Shown piece by piece: positions 1 to 8,055 of a stretch of 48,041 nucleotides of DNA. Location: the NCBI RefSeq assembly GCF_004795055.1, contig NZ_SSBJ01000045.1, positions 1-48,041 of the forward strand, in the 5' to 3' direction. Below the pieces are notes generated by a model that worked only from the letters and a program-made list of their open reading frames with translations, did not search any database and had not been told where the DNA came from. The stretch's first letter is position 1. Every line of letters begins with the position of its first letter. The position numbers and the translations under genes were made by a program. The DNA comes from Streptomyces sp. A1136 (GTDB lineage: Bacteria > Actinomycetota > Actinomycetes > Streptomycetales > Streptomycetaceae).

Positions 1-141
1 TCCCCCGCCTTCGACCTGCACCACTACGAGATCTCCGAACTGGAACGCCGCGAGAACGAGGGCCAACGCGACGTGATCGACCAGGACAAGGCCGTCTCGC
101 CGCCCCGCGACGACTCCGCCGGCCCCACGGCCGCCGGGTAG
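1..141 (+). CDS. C-terminal end of an unidentified protein (partial)
   Basis: An open frame runs from the first base to a TAG at 139-141 and encodes 46 residues, beginning SPAFDLHHYEIS and rich in charged residues (ELERRENE, DVIDQDK). The start lies outside the window. Codon third positions are strongly G/C as in neighbouring genes, so this looks like real coding sequence. No domain can be recognised from this tail. The next gene starts 20 bases downstream on the same strand, so the two may be co-transcribed. Confidence 0.55.
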   Translation, partial: SPAFDLHHYEISELERRENEGQRDVIDQDKAVSPPRDDSAGPTAAG

Positions 142-161
142 CAGGGCGGCGGCGAGCGACG

Positions 162-515
162 ATGGACGAACCGGGTGAGGCGGAGACCGCCGCGGGCCTG
201 GCGCGCCTGGAGGGCTACCTGATCAGCCAGGCGGCCCTGCACGAGGCCCACACCGAGGCGCAGGCGTTCGCCGGGCGCCTGAGCTGGCTCGGCCCGGGCG
301 AACGACAGGAGATCGCGGGCCTCTTCGCCGAGCACCACCTGCGCATGAAGCGGCAGATGTTGGCGGCCGTCGTGGCCCGCGGGGAGGAACTCGCGGCGGC
401 CTACGAACACCGCTACCGGATGCTGCGCCGACGCCTGACTGCCGGTGCGGTGGCGGCGATCCCGGTGCTTCCGACCCTGTTCCTGGGTCTGTCGGCCCTC
501 TGCCGCTACTTTTGA
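162..515 (+). CDS. Small membrane-anchored protein (often labelled cytochrome c oxidase subunit I-like)
   Basis: The product has 117 residues. Residues 1-90 are mostly helical and charged (LEGYLISQAALHEAH, RMKRQMLAAVVARGEEL), and residues about 92-114 form one hydrophobic segment (AGAVAAIPVLPTLFLGLSAL), so it is probably tail-anchored in the membrane. Similar short Streptomyces proteins are commonly named cytochrome C oxidase subunit I, a label this sequence does not support: there are no haem-ligand histidine patterns and no multi-span core. The ATG at 162 follows the upstream stop by 20 bases and has only a weak purine-rich ribosome site. Function is unknown. Confidence 0.6.
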   Translation: MDEPGEAETAAGLARLEGYLISQAALHEAHTEAQAFAGRLSWLGPGERQEIAGLFAEHHLRMKRQMLAAVVARGEELAAAYEHRYRMLRRRLTAGAVAAIPVLPTLFLGLSALCRYF

Positions 516-597
516 GACGCGCCCCGGTCGATCGGCCACCTGTGGGCGTGGCCGGCCCGGGGAGGGCGGCCGGGAAACCGAAGCGGGGGAACACGCC

Positions 598-1008
598 ATG
601 TCAGGTACGCGGTCCAAGTCCGAACTCGACGCCCTGACGGCCGAGTTCTTCGGCTCCTTCGACAACCGGGGCGGCAGGACCGCCGATGTCGGCAGGCTCC
701 GCCGACTGTTCCTGCCCGGCGGTGTGATCGTCAAGACCGGCCCCGAGTTCACGGTCTACACCGTCGAGGAGTTCATCGAACCCCGGCAGCGGCTGCTGGA
801 CGAGGGCCGCCTGGTCGACTTCTCGGAGTGGGAGACCTCCGAACGCACCGAGGTCCGGGGTGACGTCGCGTCGCGTTTCGGCGACTACCGCAAGTCCGGA
901 ACCCTGGACGGCGCCCCTTTCGAGGGCGTCGGCACCAAGACCCTCCAGTTCGTCCGTACCCCCGCCGGCTGGCGCATCACGGCTCTCTCCTGGCACGACC
1001 AGGCCTGA
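598..1008 (+). CDS. NTF2-like (SnoaL/DUF4440-type) protein
   Basis: The 136-residue product has the length and pattern of single-domain NTF2-like proteins: an N-terminal helix (ELDALTAEFFGSFD), a central stretch on early loss or gain of function (LRRLFLPGGVIVK), then alternating strands ending in LQFVRTPAGWRITALSWHD, the usual final strand of this fold. Such proteins form cone-shaped dimers with a ligand or catalytic pocket; the substrate cannot be told from sequence. I chose the ATG at 598 because a GGGGGA ribosome site lies just upstream, whereas the longer in-frame extension overlaps the preceding gene. It appears to be cytoplasmic. Confidence 0.7.
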   Translation: MSGTRSKSELDALTAEFFGSFDNRGGRTADVGRLRRLFLPGGVIVKTGPEFTVYTVEEFIEPRQRLLDEGRLVDFSEWETSERTEVRGDVASRFGDYRKSGTLDGAPFEGVGTKTLQFVRTPAGWRITALSWHDQA

Positions 1009-1025
1009 CCCGCCCCAGAGGCTCC

Positions 1026-1076
1026 GGATGCCCGGACGCCTCGGATGCCCGGACGCCTCGGATGCCCGGACGCCTC
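1026..1076. repeat. Three tandem 17-bp repeats
   Basis: The 17-bp unit GGATGCCCGGACGCCTC occurs three times in perfect tandem at 1026-1042, 1043-1059 and 1060-1076. It lies directly after the NTF2-like stop, in the 329-base gap before the MFS gene. The rest of that gap shows no convincing gene. The repeat is too short and lacks spacers, so it is not CRISPR; it looks like a slippage-prone minisatellite. Confidence 0.9.
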
Positions 1077-1337
1077 GGACCGGGCTGCGGCCCCGAGCAG
1101 CCGACCCGCCGGGCGTGCGGCGTCGGTGGGCGGGCCGCAGGATGGAAGGGCACCGTCCGCCCGGCCGGGTTCCGTCAGGTTCCCCCGACGTCCAGGGGCA
1201 CCGGGCTTCCCGGCCTGCGGCGCGATGCCCACCCACGCCGACCACGTCGGTCTCTTCGCCGAGGAGATCGGCCGGGCGGAAGCCCGGCCCCGCTGACCTC
1301 CGACCGGCCCGAGCAGAACGCGAGGTGCGGAGGGATC

Positions 1338-2783
1338 ATGACCGAGCAGACACCCCCGACCGGCCCCACCACCGCGCCGCGGGCCGGTTCCGGCCGGCGG
1401 CTCCTGGCCCCGCTCGCCCTGGCCCAGTTCATCTGCAGCTTCGCCGGTTCCAACATGAACGTGATGATCAACGACATCAGTCACGACCTCGACACGACCG
1501 TCCAGGGCGTCCAGGTCGCCATCACGATCTTCCTGTTGGTCATGGCCGCGCTGATGATCCCCGGCGGCAAGCTGAGCGACATCCTCGGCCGCAAGCGCTG
1601 CTTCCTGATCGGACTCGTCGTGTACGGGGCCGGGGCGGTGCTCAGCGCGGTCTCGCCCGGCCTCGGCGTGCTGATCCTCGGCAACTCGATCCTCGAAGGC
1701 GTCGGGACCGCGCTGCTGATCCCACCGGTCTACATCCTCACCACCCTGCTCTTCACCGACCTCACCTCACGTGCCCGCGCATTCGGCATCGTCATGGCCG
1801 CCGGCGGCGTCGGCGCGGCGGCGGGCCCGCTCATCGGCGGCCTGATCACCTCGGCGATCAGCTGGCGCGCCGCTTTCGTCTTCCAGGCCCTGGTGATCCT
1901 GCTGATCGTCGTCATGAGCCGCTCGCTCGTCGACCCCCTGCCGCCCGACCCGGGACGGCACTTCGACGTCCGCGGCGCCGTGCTCTCCGCGGCCGGGCTG
2001 GTGTTGATCGTCATGGGCATCCTCGCCGCCGACGACAACCTGTGGCTGATGGCGGCGCTGTTGGCGGCCGGGGCACTCGTCCTGCTCTGGTTCCTGCGGT
2101 GGGTGCGCGGCGAGGAGCGGGCCGGGCGGGAGCCGTTGCTGTCGACCGGCCTGTTCCGCGACCGCACGTCAAACCTCGGGCTGGTCACCCAGAACGCCCA
2201 GTGGCTGCTGCTCATGGGCACCTCCTTCACCGTCGCCGCGTTCTTGCAGGTCGTCCGCGGCTACGACGCCGTCCAGACCGGGGTGATCTTCACGGCGGCC
2301 ACTCTCGGCCTGCTCGCCTCCTCCCTGGCCGCCGAACGCCTCGCGAAACGGTGGCCGCAGCGTTCGCTGATCATGGCCGGGTTCGCCCTGGCCATCGCCG
2401 GGATCGGCGTCCTGATCGCCTTCGTCGCCGGCTCTCCCGGCCCCTGGGCGTTCGCCCCGGGCCTGCTGCTGATCGGCCTCGGCCTCGGCGGGATGCTGAC
2501 CCCCTCGGTCAACATCGTCCAGTCCGCCTTCCCCGAGGAGCGCCAGGGAGAGATCTCCGGCCTGTCCCGCAGCGTGTCCAACCTCGGCTCGTCCTTCGGC
2601 ACCGCCATCGCCGGCACCATCCTCGTCGCCGGCCTGTCGAGGAACGCCTACGCCACCGCGATGGCCGTCCTCGCCGTCGTCGGACTCGGCGGCCTGACCG
2701 CCGCGGCCTTCCTCCCCCGCACCGCCGCCCCGGCCGCGGGCCACCCGCCGGCCGATCCGCCCCGGAAGCCGGGCAGGCGGTAG
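1338..2783 (+). CDS. MFS (DHA2-type, about 14-TM) drug exporter
   Basis: The 481-residue product is an integral membrane protein of the major facilitator superfamily, probably a proton-coupled exporter. The first helix (LAPLALAQFICSFAGSNMNV) is followed by a helix ending MIPGGKLSDILGRKR, which is the family signature loop G-x-x-x-D-x-x-G-R-K/R between helices 2 and 3. Motif C-like glycines follow (AAGGVGAAAGPLIGG). Hydrophobic segments continue to about residue 455, consistent with the 14-helix DHA2 group. The ATG at 1338 has the ribosome site GGAGGG five bases upstream. Substrate is unknown. There is a 122-base gap to the oxidoreductase gene, so co-transcription is uncertain. Confidence 0.85.
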   Translation: MTEQTPPTGPTTAPRAGSGRRLLAPLALAQFICSFAGSNMNVMINDISHDLDTTVQGVQVAITIFLLVMAALMIPGGKLSDILGRKRCFLIGLVVYGAGAVLSAVSPGLGVLILGNSILEGVGTALLIPPVYILTTLLFTDLTSRARAFGIVMAAGGVGAAAGPLIGGLITSAISWRAAFVFQALVILLIVVMSRSLVDPLPPDPGRHFDVRGAVLSAAGLVLIVMGILAADDNLWLMAALLAAGALVLLWFLRWVRGEERAGREPLLSTGLFRDRTSNLGLVTQNAQWLLLMGTSFTVAAFLQVVRGYDAVQTGVIFTAATLGLLASSLAAERLAKRWPQRSLIMAGFALAIAGIGVLIAFVAGSPGPWAFAPGLLLIGLGLGGMLTPSVNIVQSAFPEERQGEISGLSRSVSNLGSSFGTAIAGTILVAGLSRNAYATAMAVLAVVGLGGLTAAAFLPRTAAPAAGHPPADPPRKPGRR

Positions 2784-2905
2784 CCGGCCACCGTCCGTCT
2801 GGTCGCAGGCGTGGCGTGTCACGGGTCGGGCCGGGGCCCGGTGCGGGATGTTCTCCCTGATCGTTCCGTCCGATAGGCCCGGACCCTGGTGCGCGGAGGT
2901 GCTCG

Positions 2906-4276
2906 ATGGCGGCGAGTGACGGCGAGCGGGATCGGCCCGAGAGCAGACCGGCACCGGTGCCGGGCACCCCGCCGAAGCCTTCCCTTCCGGCACGGCTGCG
3001 GGGTGCGGTGGACACGGCCGTGGCGGCGGGGCCGCCGCCGGGTCCGTCCCGGCCGGGGTTCTGGCGCAGCCCGTTGCGGGGGCCGTGGCTGACGGCCGTG
3101 TTCGGGCTGGCCCTGCTGGGCGGGGTCACGGTGTTGTTCGTGACCGGGCTGCTGTCGTACGCGGCCTACAACCCGGACCTGGCAGCGGTCAACGACCAGA
3201 CCCCGGACAAGGGTTGGCTGGGCTTCTACCTGTTCACCTGGCCTACCTCGCCGTACTGGCTGTACCGGCTGACCCAGGGCGTGCACGTCGTACTGGGCGT
3301 CGTACTGGTACCGGTGCTGCTGGCGAAGCTGTGGTCGGTCATCCCGAAGCTGTTCGAGTGGCCGCCCGTGCGGTCCGTCAGCCACGGCATCGAGCGCCTG
3401 TCCCTGCTTCTGCTGGTGGGCGGCGCGGGCTTCGAGTTCGTCACCGGCATCCTCAACGTGCAGTTGCACTACATCTTCCCGGGATCCTTCTACACCCTGC
3501 ACTTCTACGGCGCCTGGGTGTTCATCGGCGCCTTCGTCGTGCATGTGGCGTTCCGGCTGCCGCGGGCGGTGCACGCGGTGCGTGCCGGACGCGACGCCCA
3601 GCCCCGGGCGGGCTCCGAGGAGGCGGCCGGCCTGGTCTCCCCGCGGCCCGCAGCCCCGACGATCTCGCGGCGGGGCGCGGTGGCCATGGTAGGAGCCGGC
3701 TCCCTCGCCCTCCTCGTCGTGACGGCCGGTCAGAGCATCGGCGGTTGGTGGCGCGGGACCGCACTGCTGGCTCCGCACGGACGCGATCCCGGTCCCGGGC
3801 CCAACGGATTCCAGATCAACAAGACCGCCGGCTCGGTCGGTATCCGCCCCGGTGACATCGGCCCGGACTGGCGGCTGACCGTGCGCGGGGCCGGACGCCA
3901 GGTGGTCCTGACCCGGCAGGAGCTGCTGGCCATGCCCCAGAGCGAGTCGGCCCTGCCGATCGCCTGCGTGGAGGGGTGGTCGACCTCCGACCAGCAGTGG
4001 AGCGGGGTCCGCCTCACCGATCTCGCCGCCCTCGTCGGACTCGGCGCGCAGACCCCTCGGGTCCTGGTCGAGTCCGTACAGCGCGGCGGGTCCTTCAGCT
4101 CGGCGGTTCTGGCCGCCAATCAGGCACGCGACACGCGCTCGCTCCTCGCCGTGCGGGTCAACGGGGCCGATCTCTGCCTCGACCACGGCTACCCGGCCCG
4201 CGTGATCGTCCCGGCCGCGCCCGGCGTCCACAACACCAAGTGGGTCACCCGTCTCACCTTCGGAGACCCCGCGTGA
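2906..4276 (+). CDS. Cytochrome b561-like membrane domain fused to sulfite-oxidase-type molybdopterin domain
   Basis: The 456-residue protein has two parts. Residues about 65-230 form four or more membrane helices with well-spaced histidines (GVHVVLGV, SVSHGIERL, LHFYGAWVFIGAFVVHVAF) typical of b-type haem ligands. After another anchor near 255-275, residues about 290-456 form a molybdopterin-dependent oxidoreductase domain, with the candidate Mo-ligand cysteine in PIACVEGWST and a C-terminal block ARVIVPAAPGVHNTKWV typical of the YedY/sulfite oxidase family. It probably passes electrons between the membrane and an extracytoplasmic substrate. An upstream GGAGGTG site supports the ATG at 2906. 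The stop overlaps the next gene's GTG, so they form one transcription unit. Confidence 0.82.
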   Translation: MAASDGERDRPESRPAPVPGTPPKPSLPARLRGAVDTAVAAGPPPGPSRPGFWRSPLRGPWLTAVFGLALLGGVTVLFVTGLLSYAAYNPDLAAVNDQTPDKGWLGFYLFTWPTSPYWLYRLTQGVHVVLGVVLVPVLLAKLWSVIPKLFEWPPVRSVSHGIERLSLLLLVGGAGFEFVTGILNVQLHYIFPGSFYTLHFYGAWVFIGAFVVHVAFRLPRAVHAVRAGRDAQPRAGSEEAAGLVSPRPAAPTISRRGAVAMVGAGSLALLVVTAGQSIGGWWRGTALLAPHGRDPGPGPNGFQINKTAGSVGIRPGDIGPDWRLTVRGAGRQVVLTRQELLAMPQSESALPIACVEGWSTSDQQWSGVRLTDLAALVGLGAQTPRVLVESVQRGGSFSSAVLAANQARDTRSLLAVRVNGADLCLDHGYPARVIVPAAPGVHNTKWVTRLTFGDPA

Positions 4277-4800
4277 GCGCTGCCGGCGGCAGGGCCGCCT
4301 TCCGTCGTCACTATGGTGCCTCCCCCCTCCACCTCCTCCTCGTCCTCGCCTCTTTCGCCCTCGCCGTCTACGCCGGTCTGCGCCTGTTCGAGGGGGACGC
4401 CCTCGGCGTGGCGCTGTGGTTCGTCGGAGCTGCGCTCCTCCACGACCTCGTCCTGCTGCCCCTGTACGCGACGGCGGACAGAGCGGCGCAGCTGCTGTTC
4501 CGCACCGGTACGGCGGACACCCGGGTCAGGGCGAAGCCCTCCGTGAACTACGTTCGCGTCCCGGCCTTCGTGTCCGGTCTCCTGCTGCTGGTGTGGTGGC
4601 CGCTCATCCTGCGCCGGGTCGGTGGCTTCACCGCCGCCACGGGCCTGTCCGACGACGGCTTCCTGGCTCGCTGGCTGCTGATCACCGCCGTCCTGTTCGT
4701 GGCCTCGGCCGCCGTCCTGATCATCCGGACGCGGCACGGCACGGCGCCCGCGCGCAAGGCGGCCAGGGCTCGGGCACGAGCCCGCGGAGACACGAAGTGA
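4273..4800 (+). CDS. Four-helix membrane protein coupled to the Mo-oxidoreductase
   Basis: The 175-residue product starts at a GTG that overlaps the previous stop (GTGA), indicating translational coupling. It has about four hydrophobic segments (LHLLLVLASFALAVYAGL, VALWFVGAALLHDLVLLPL, VPAFVSGLLLLVWWPLIL, LLITAVLFVASAAVLII) and a strongly basic tail (ARKAARARARARGD). No family is recognised. Its position suggests a partner, assembly factor or anchor for the upstream b561/molybdopterin enzyme, which is inference from linkage alone. It is the last intact gene before the decayed stretch. Confidence 0.7.
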   Translation: MSAAGGRAAFRRHYGASPLHLLLVLASFALAVYAGLRLFEGDALGVALWFVGAALLHDLVLLPLYATADRAAQLLFRTGTADTRVRAKPSVNYVRVPAFVSGLLLLVWWPLILRRVGGFTAATGLSDDGFLARWLLITAVLFVASAAVLIIRTRHGTAPARKAARARARARGDTK

Positions 4801-4809
4801 CAGCACTCC

Positions 4810-5190
4810 CGAACGCTGGTCGATCGTTCGACCACCGTCCGGTGCCCCGGGTCGGCGGGGCTCGCGCCGGTGAGCCGGTGGATGCGCTCCAGAGGGGTGA
4901 ACGCCCGCACGCTCAGGCTCAGCCGCCGGGCGGCCTCCGCCGCGTTGCAGCCGGAGTCGAAGTACGCGATCAGCGTTTCCGGCATGGGACGGGGCCCGCC
5001 CCGGGCCTGCCGCAGGGGCCCATGGAGTAGAGGCGGACCAGCACGCGGAGTCCGAATCCGGCCTCGGCGGCCCGCTCACCGACGGCTCGGCGCGATTCGA
5101 GTTCTTCTCGCGTGAGCCGGCGGCCGGTCGTGCACACAGCGGCCAGGACGCGGTCGAAGCCGTCGAGTAGTCCTCGGGTATGTCCCGGCC
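4810..5190 (-). pseudogene. Remnant of a PucR-family transcriptional regulator
   Basis: Two pieces of one regulator survive on the minus strand. Upstream, at about 5190-5010, lies GFDRVLAAVCTTGRRLTREE followed by GERAAEAGFGLRVLVRLY, which resembles the N-terminal region of actinobacterial PucR-type regulators. Then, at about 4985-4830, comes ETLIAYFDSGCNAAEAARRL and LERIHRLTGASPADP, the C-terminal PucR HTH that normally ends such proteins. The several-hundred-residue middle is gone, the pieces are in different frames, and the expected YRLERI motif has become TPLERI. Bounds are approximate. The family call is confident for the HTH and moderate for the upstream piece. Confidence 0.65.
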
Positions 5191-5638
5191 TGCCACACGC
5201 CCCCCTGGACAGGCCCTTCGCTGGGGGGCCCTTCGCTGGGGGCCGCGATCCGGGCCTCCCGCGTCCGGGGCGAGGCTTTGGGAGGCCCGGATTCGGACCC
5301 CTTACCCGCGCGGTGGCGACCCTCGCCCTCCTCGCGGACCGGGCCGCCTCGGTCGAATCGGCCATCAGCCGCGCCACCGGTCCCCGCGAGCCCGTCGCCC
5401 ACCCCGCAGGCCGCCACGTCGTCCGCCCGGACGGGCCGGGCCGGCCCTGACCGGGCGCCGGCCACGGCGGGCGCGGTGCCCGCTCTCGTGGCAGCGCGGC
5501 GGGCGGCCACCACGCGGTCGGCACGAGTCCTGAAATGCCTCGGGGCGGCTGACCGGACACGCGAATCGTTATAGGCTGCCGAGACCGCCCTTGACCTGCG
5601 TGAAGCAGGCAGGGAGCAGACATTTCGGGAGTTTCTTC
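5191..5638. other. Non-coding or decayed stretch with a 15-bp tandem duplication
   Basis: No gene is convincing here on either strand; open frames are proline/arginine-rich shadows. At 5214-5243 a 15-bp unit (CCCTTCGCTGGGGGG, last base differing in copy 2) is duplicated head to tail. The stretch sits between the PucR remnant and the PanD-like stub and looks like decayed sequence. Confidence 0.5.
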
Positions 5639-5671
5639 ATGCTTCGTACCATGTTCAAGTCCAACATCTGA
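5639..5671 (+). pseudogene. panD: Ten-codon stub matching the PanD N-terminus
   Basis: The frame ATG...TGA encodes MLRTMFKSNI. Actinobacterial aspartate 1-decarboxylase (PanD) typically begins MLRTMFKSKIHRATV, so nine of these ten residues match before the frame stops. The sequence downstream does not continue the enzyme. A purine-rich GGGAG lies about eight bases upstream. I read this as the broken 5' end of a panD copy left at a rearrangement point; a translated leader peptide is the alternative. The match is too short to be certain. Confidence 0.5.
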
Positions 5672-5717
5672 CATCTGGGCGTTTCTGCAGGTCAGGGGCG
5701 TGGCGTCGGGGCCTTGG

Positions 5718-6346
5718 TCAGCAATCGGTCAGCATCAGCCCCTGAGGCTGCTCACGGAAGCACACCAGCTGGCGGTCGCGCATGATGCTGGCGCCGGGGA
5801 CTTGTCGGTACGTTGTGACGGCCTCTGTGACGTGGAGCCCGACGTCGTCGAGGCCGCACCCGGCCGTCCTCGCCGACGGCACGGGTGCAGTCATCCACCG
5901 GATGGCGAGGGTGCATAGTAAGGCGGCAGCAGCTTCGTCTCCTTCGTTCAGGTGAGGCGATCGCCATCTGGACAGAGTTCGATCTCAGCCCTAGCGTCGG
6001 CAGGAGTGTCGCTGGGCGACAGGACTCGAACGTGACCGGCCGTGCCGTAGGTGTGCGCCCACCAGTTGTAGCGCGCCGGCTTGCCGACCGGGCAGAGCGG
6101 CGCACACGCGCCTCCGCGGTCAGCCGCCGCCGGGCTTCCGCCACCAGGTCCGGACGGCGCTCGACGCTCACCGCGGTCTGCACAAGCCGAAATAGGGCGG
6201 TCTCGAGCACCCCCTCACAGTCGGCGAGGCCCAGCGCGGCGGCAGTCATCGCGACCAACGAGGGCTGTGTGGTCACCTGCCCGCATGGCAGCGGCGCCGG
6301 GATGTCCTGGTACGCGGAGCGCACCTCGGCGGCGGGCAGCGGGTAG
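5718..6346 (-). pseudogene. Frameshifted hypothetical gene(s)
   Basis: The minus strand shows coding-like pieces in different frames. About 6324-6110 gives ALGLADCEGVLETALFRLVQ and VSVERRPDLVAEARRRL; about 6110-5948 gives PVGKPARYNWWAHTYGTAGH ending at a TGA; and 5894-5718 is a 58-codon frame starting MTAPVPSARTAG and ending REQPQGLMLTDC. The last piece could be a real small gene, but its frame is open further upstream (NEGDEAAAALLCTLAIRW), suggesting that it too is the tail of something longer. No family is recognised. The change of frame within about 600 bases argues for decay. Confidence 0.4.
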
Positions 6347-6351
6347 GTCGC

Positions 6352-7805
6352 TCAGAGCCCGTGCTGGTCAAGGATGGCCATCAGCTTTCGCTTGCGTTTC
6401 TGGTCGGAGCGCAGGGCGGCCAGGTAGCTGGCGAACTCAGCTTCCGAACCCAGCAGGCGATGACAGGCGCGGGCGCTGAGCAGGAGCTCCGCAAGGCGCT
6501 CGTACGTGCCGTCACCGGTCTGCCTGCGCAGCGGTTCGATCTGGCGCAGGTAGACGTTCAGCGCGTCTGCCGGTCGCCGATCGCGGATCCGGTCGGCCAA
6601 GGCGAGCCATTGGCCCTCGTCGGCGTAGCCGCCAGAGGCTGCCTGCCAGGCGGCCTGGAGGTCGTCGTCGTCCATGAGCGCGTCGACCAGCACGGAGCCG
6701 TTGTACCAGTGGCCCTTCTCGGGCTGGGCGACGGCCTCCAGCGCTTCCAGGGCGCCCGTGCGTTCGGCGCTCTCCCAGGTGCCGGCCGCACGCGCCGCCG
6801 TACGCAGGTGCTGGTAGGCGGCCAGCGAGGGACGGGCGCGCAGCAGATCCTGGCGGACCCCGACCACGTCGGCCAGACGGCTGGCCTGCTCGTAGCGCTC
6901 ACAGACGAAGTTGACCAGATCACCGTCGGGTCCCCATTCGGCGATGGTCTCCCGCAGGCCGCGTTCTGCCCACTCGAGGGCCTGGCCCGTGCGGCCCGCC
7001 TCCTTCAGCTCCCTGGCGATCACCAGGTGGGTTCGGCCGTTCGGGGCGAGGTTCGCCGCGTGTACCGCGATCAGTGCGTCCACGTTGTCGCCGTCGGCCT
7101 TCAGGACGCGCTCCATGAGGTACTTTTCCCCCCACCCCTTCGGGTTGGCCTGCCAGGCAGCCACGACCAGCGCGCGCCCGGGTCAGGCCCGGGTCACCGA
7201 GCACCTCCCGGTAGTCGAAGAGGTCGATGTCGGTGGTGTCGTTCGCCTCGTTCAGCAGGTATGGCACCAGCCACTCGGCGGTCTCCACCGGGTCGGGCCG
7301 CGCGGTCTGGCAGGCTTCCAGATGGGCTTCGGCCAGCCGGGCGGCCATGTCCCCGACCAGCCCGTCCGAGTCGTCGATCCTGCCGTACGCGCGGCCCAGA
7401 CTCTGGAGAGCCTCGCGGGCCACCTCCACCGCGTCCGCCGACCAACCGCTCGCCGTCAGTCCTCGCAGTGCGGTGACGGCCTCTGCCGCCTGCCTGCCGT
7501 AAGCGTGGGCGTCGGCGTACTCGACGTAGCCGTAGCGGGCGAAGGGGCGGGTGTCGAGGAGGCTCAGAACGCGCTCGCGTACGATGCCGGTGTCCTCGCC
7601 GGCGGCGGCCGCGCGCAACTCCAGGCGGCGCCGCAGGTCACGGTCGTCGGCTAGCTGCTCTCGTACCAGGGCAAGCAGCTCCTCCTGGGTACGGGACTCC
7701 AGAGATCGCGGACAAGTAGCCGAGCCCCCGCTCGAAGGAGCGCGCCCCGGCCAGTCGGCGCAGGTCTTCCTCGGTGAAACCCAGAGCATGTGTCACGGCA
7801 TTCAT
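6352..7805 (-). pseudogene. SWIM zinc-finger family protein, broken by internal deletion and frameshift
   Basis: The gene opens at an ATG at 7805 with GFTEEDLRRLAGARSFERGL, the usual start of Streptomyces SWIM zinc-finger proteins. After about 35 residues it jumps to another frame (SRTQEELLALVREQLADD), and the SWIM CxCx(n)CxH region expected there is missing. A second frame change at about 7170-7185 separates DYREVLGDPGL from ALVVAAWQANPKGWGEK. The C-terminal part (ALNVYLRQIEPL, AALRSDQKRKRKLMAILDQH) is well preserved to the stop at 6352. With the zinc-binding core lost and two frame breaks, the gene is almost certainly non-functional. It sits next to the left edge of the PIWI-RE island. Confidence 0.75.
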
Positions 7806-8050
7806 TCAATCGGACGGAAGCCCTCGCCACCGCGCTGTGCGGAAGGTTCCGGCCCTTTCGCGGTCCAGGTCACGAGCGAGGCCCGACCCCGCTTCCGGGA
7901 GCGCGGTCACCCGCACGTTCACCTCGGGAGAGCTGGCCGTGAAGGCAAGGACTGCCGCGGCAGCCCCCGGGCGGCCGCGGCCCGAGCTCGCCGGCGCCGG
8001 GTGCTCGGCGAGGCAAGGGAGCAGGGGTGTTGCACAACGTCGGCGGCCAC
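7806..8050 (-). pseudogene. C-terminal remnant of an unidentified gene at the island edge
   Basis: Immediately upstream of the SWIM remnant a minus-strand frame ends at a TGA (7806-7808). Its last residues (VLAFTASSPEVNVRVTALPE, GLARDLDRERAG) look like ordinary coding sequence, but there is no start before the frame reaches the methyltransferase stop at 8056. I infer a gene truncated where the defence island begins. No family is recognised. Confidence 0.35.
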
Positions 8051-8055
8051 GGGTT

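Noticed and set aside
1026..1076. CRISPR array
   Set aside because: Repeats are 17 bp with no spacers between them and there are no cas genes; the Cas4-like gene at 10426 is part of the PIWI-RE operon.
860..2860. Long open frame on the + strand over the MFS gene
   Set aside because: It is arginine/proline-rich, lacks membrane segments and overlaps the clear MFS gene in another frame; typical of high-GC shadow frames.
5076..5574. Several open frames on both strands between the PucR remnant and the PanD stub
   Set aside because: Proline/arginine-rich translations with no conserved pattern; no ribosome sites.
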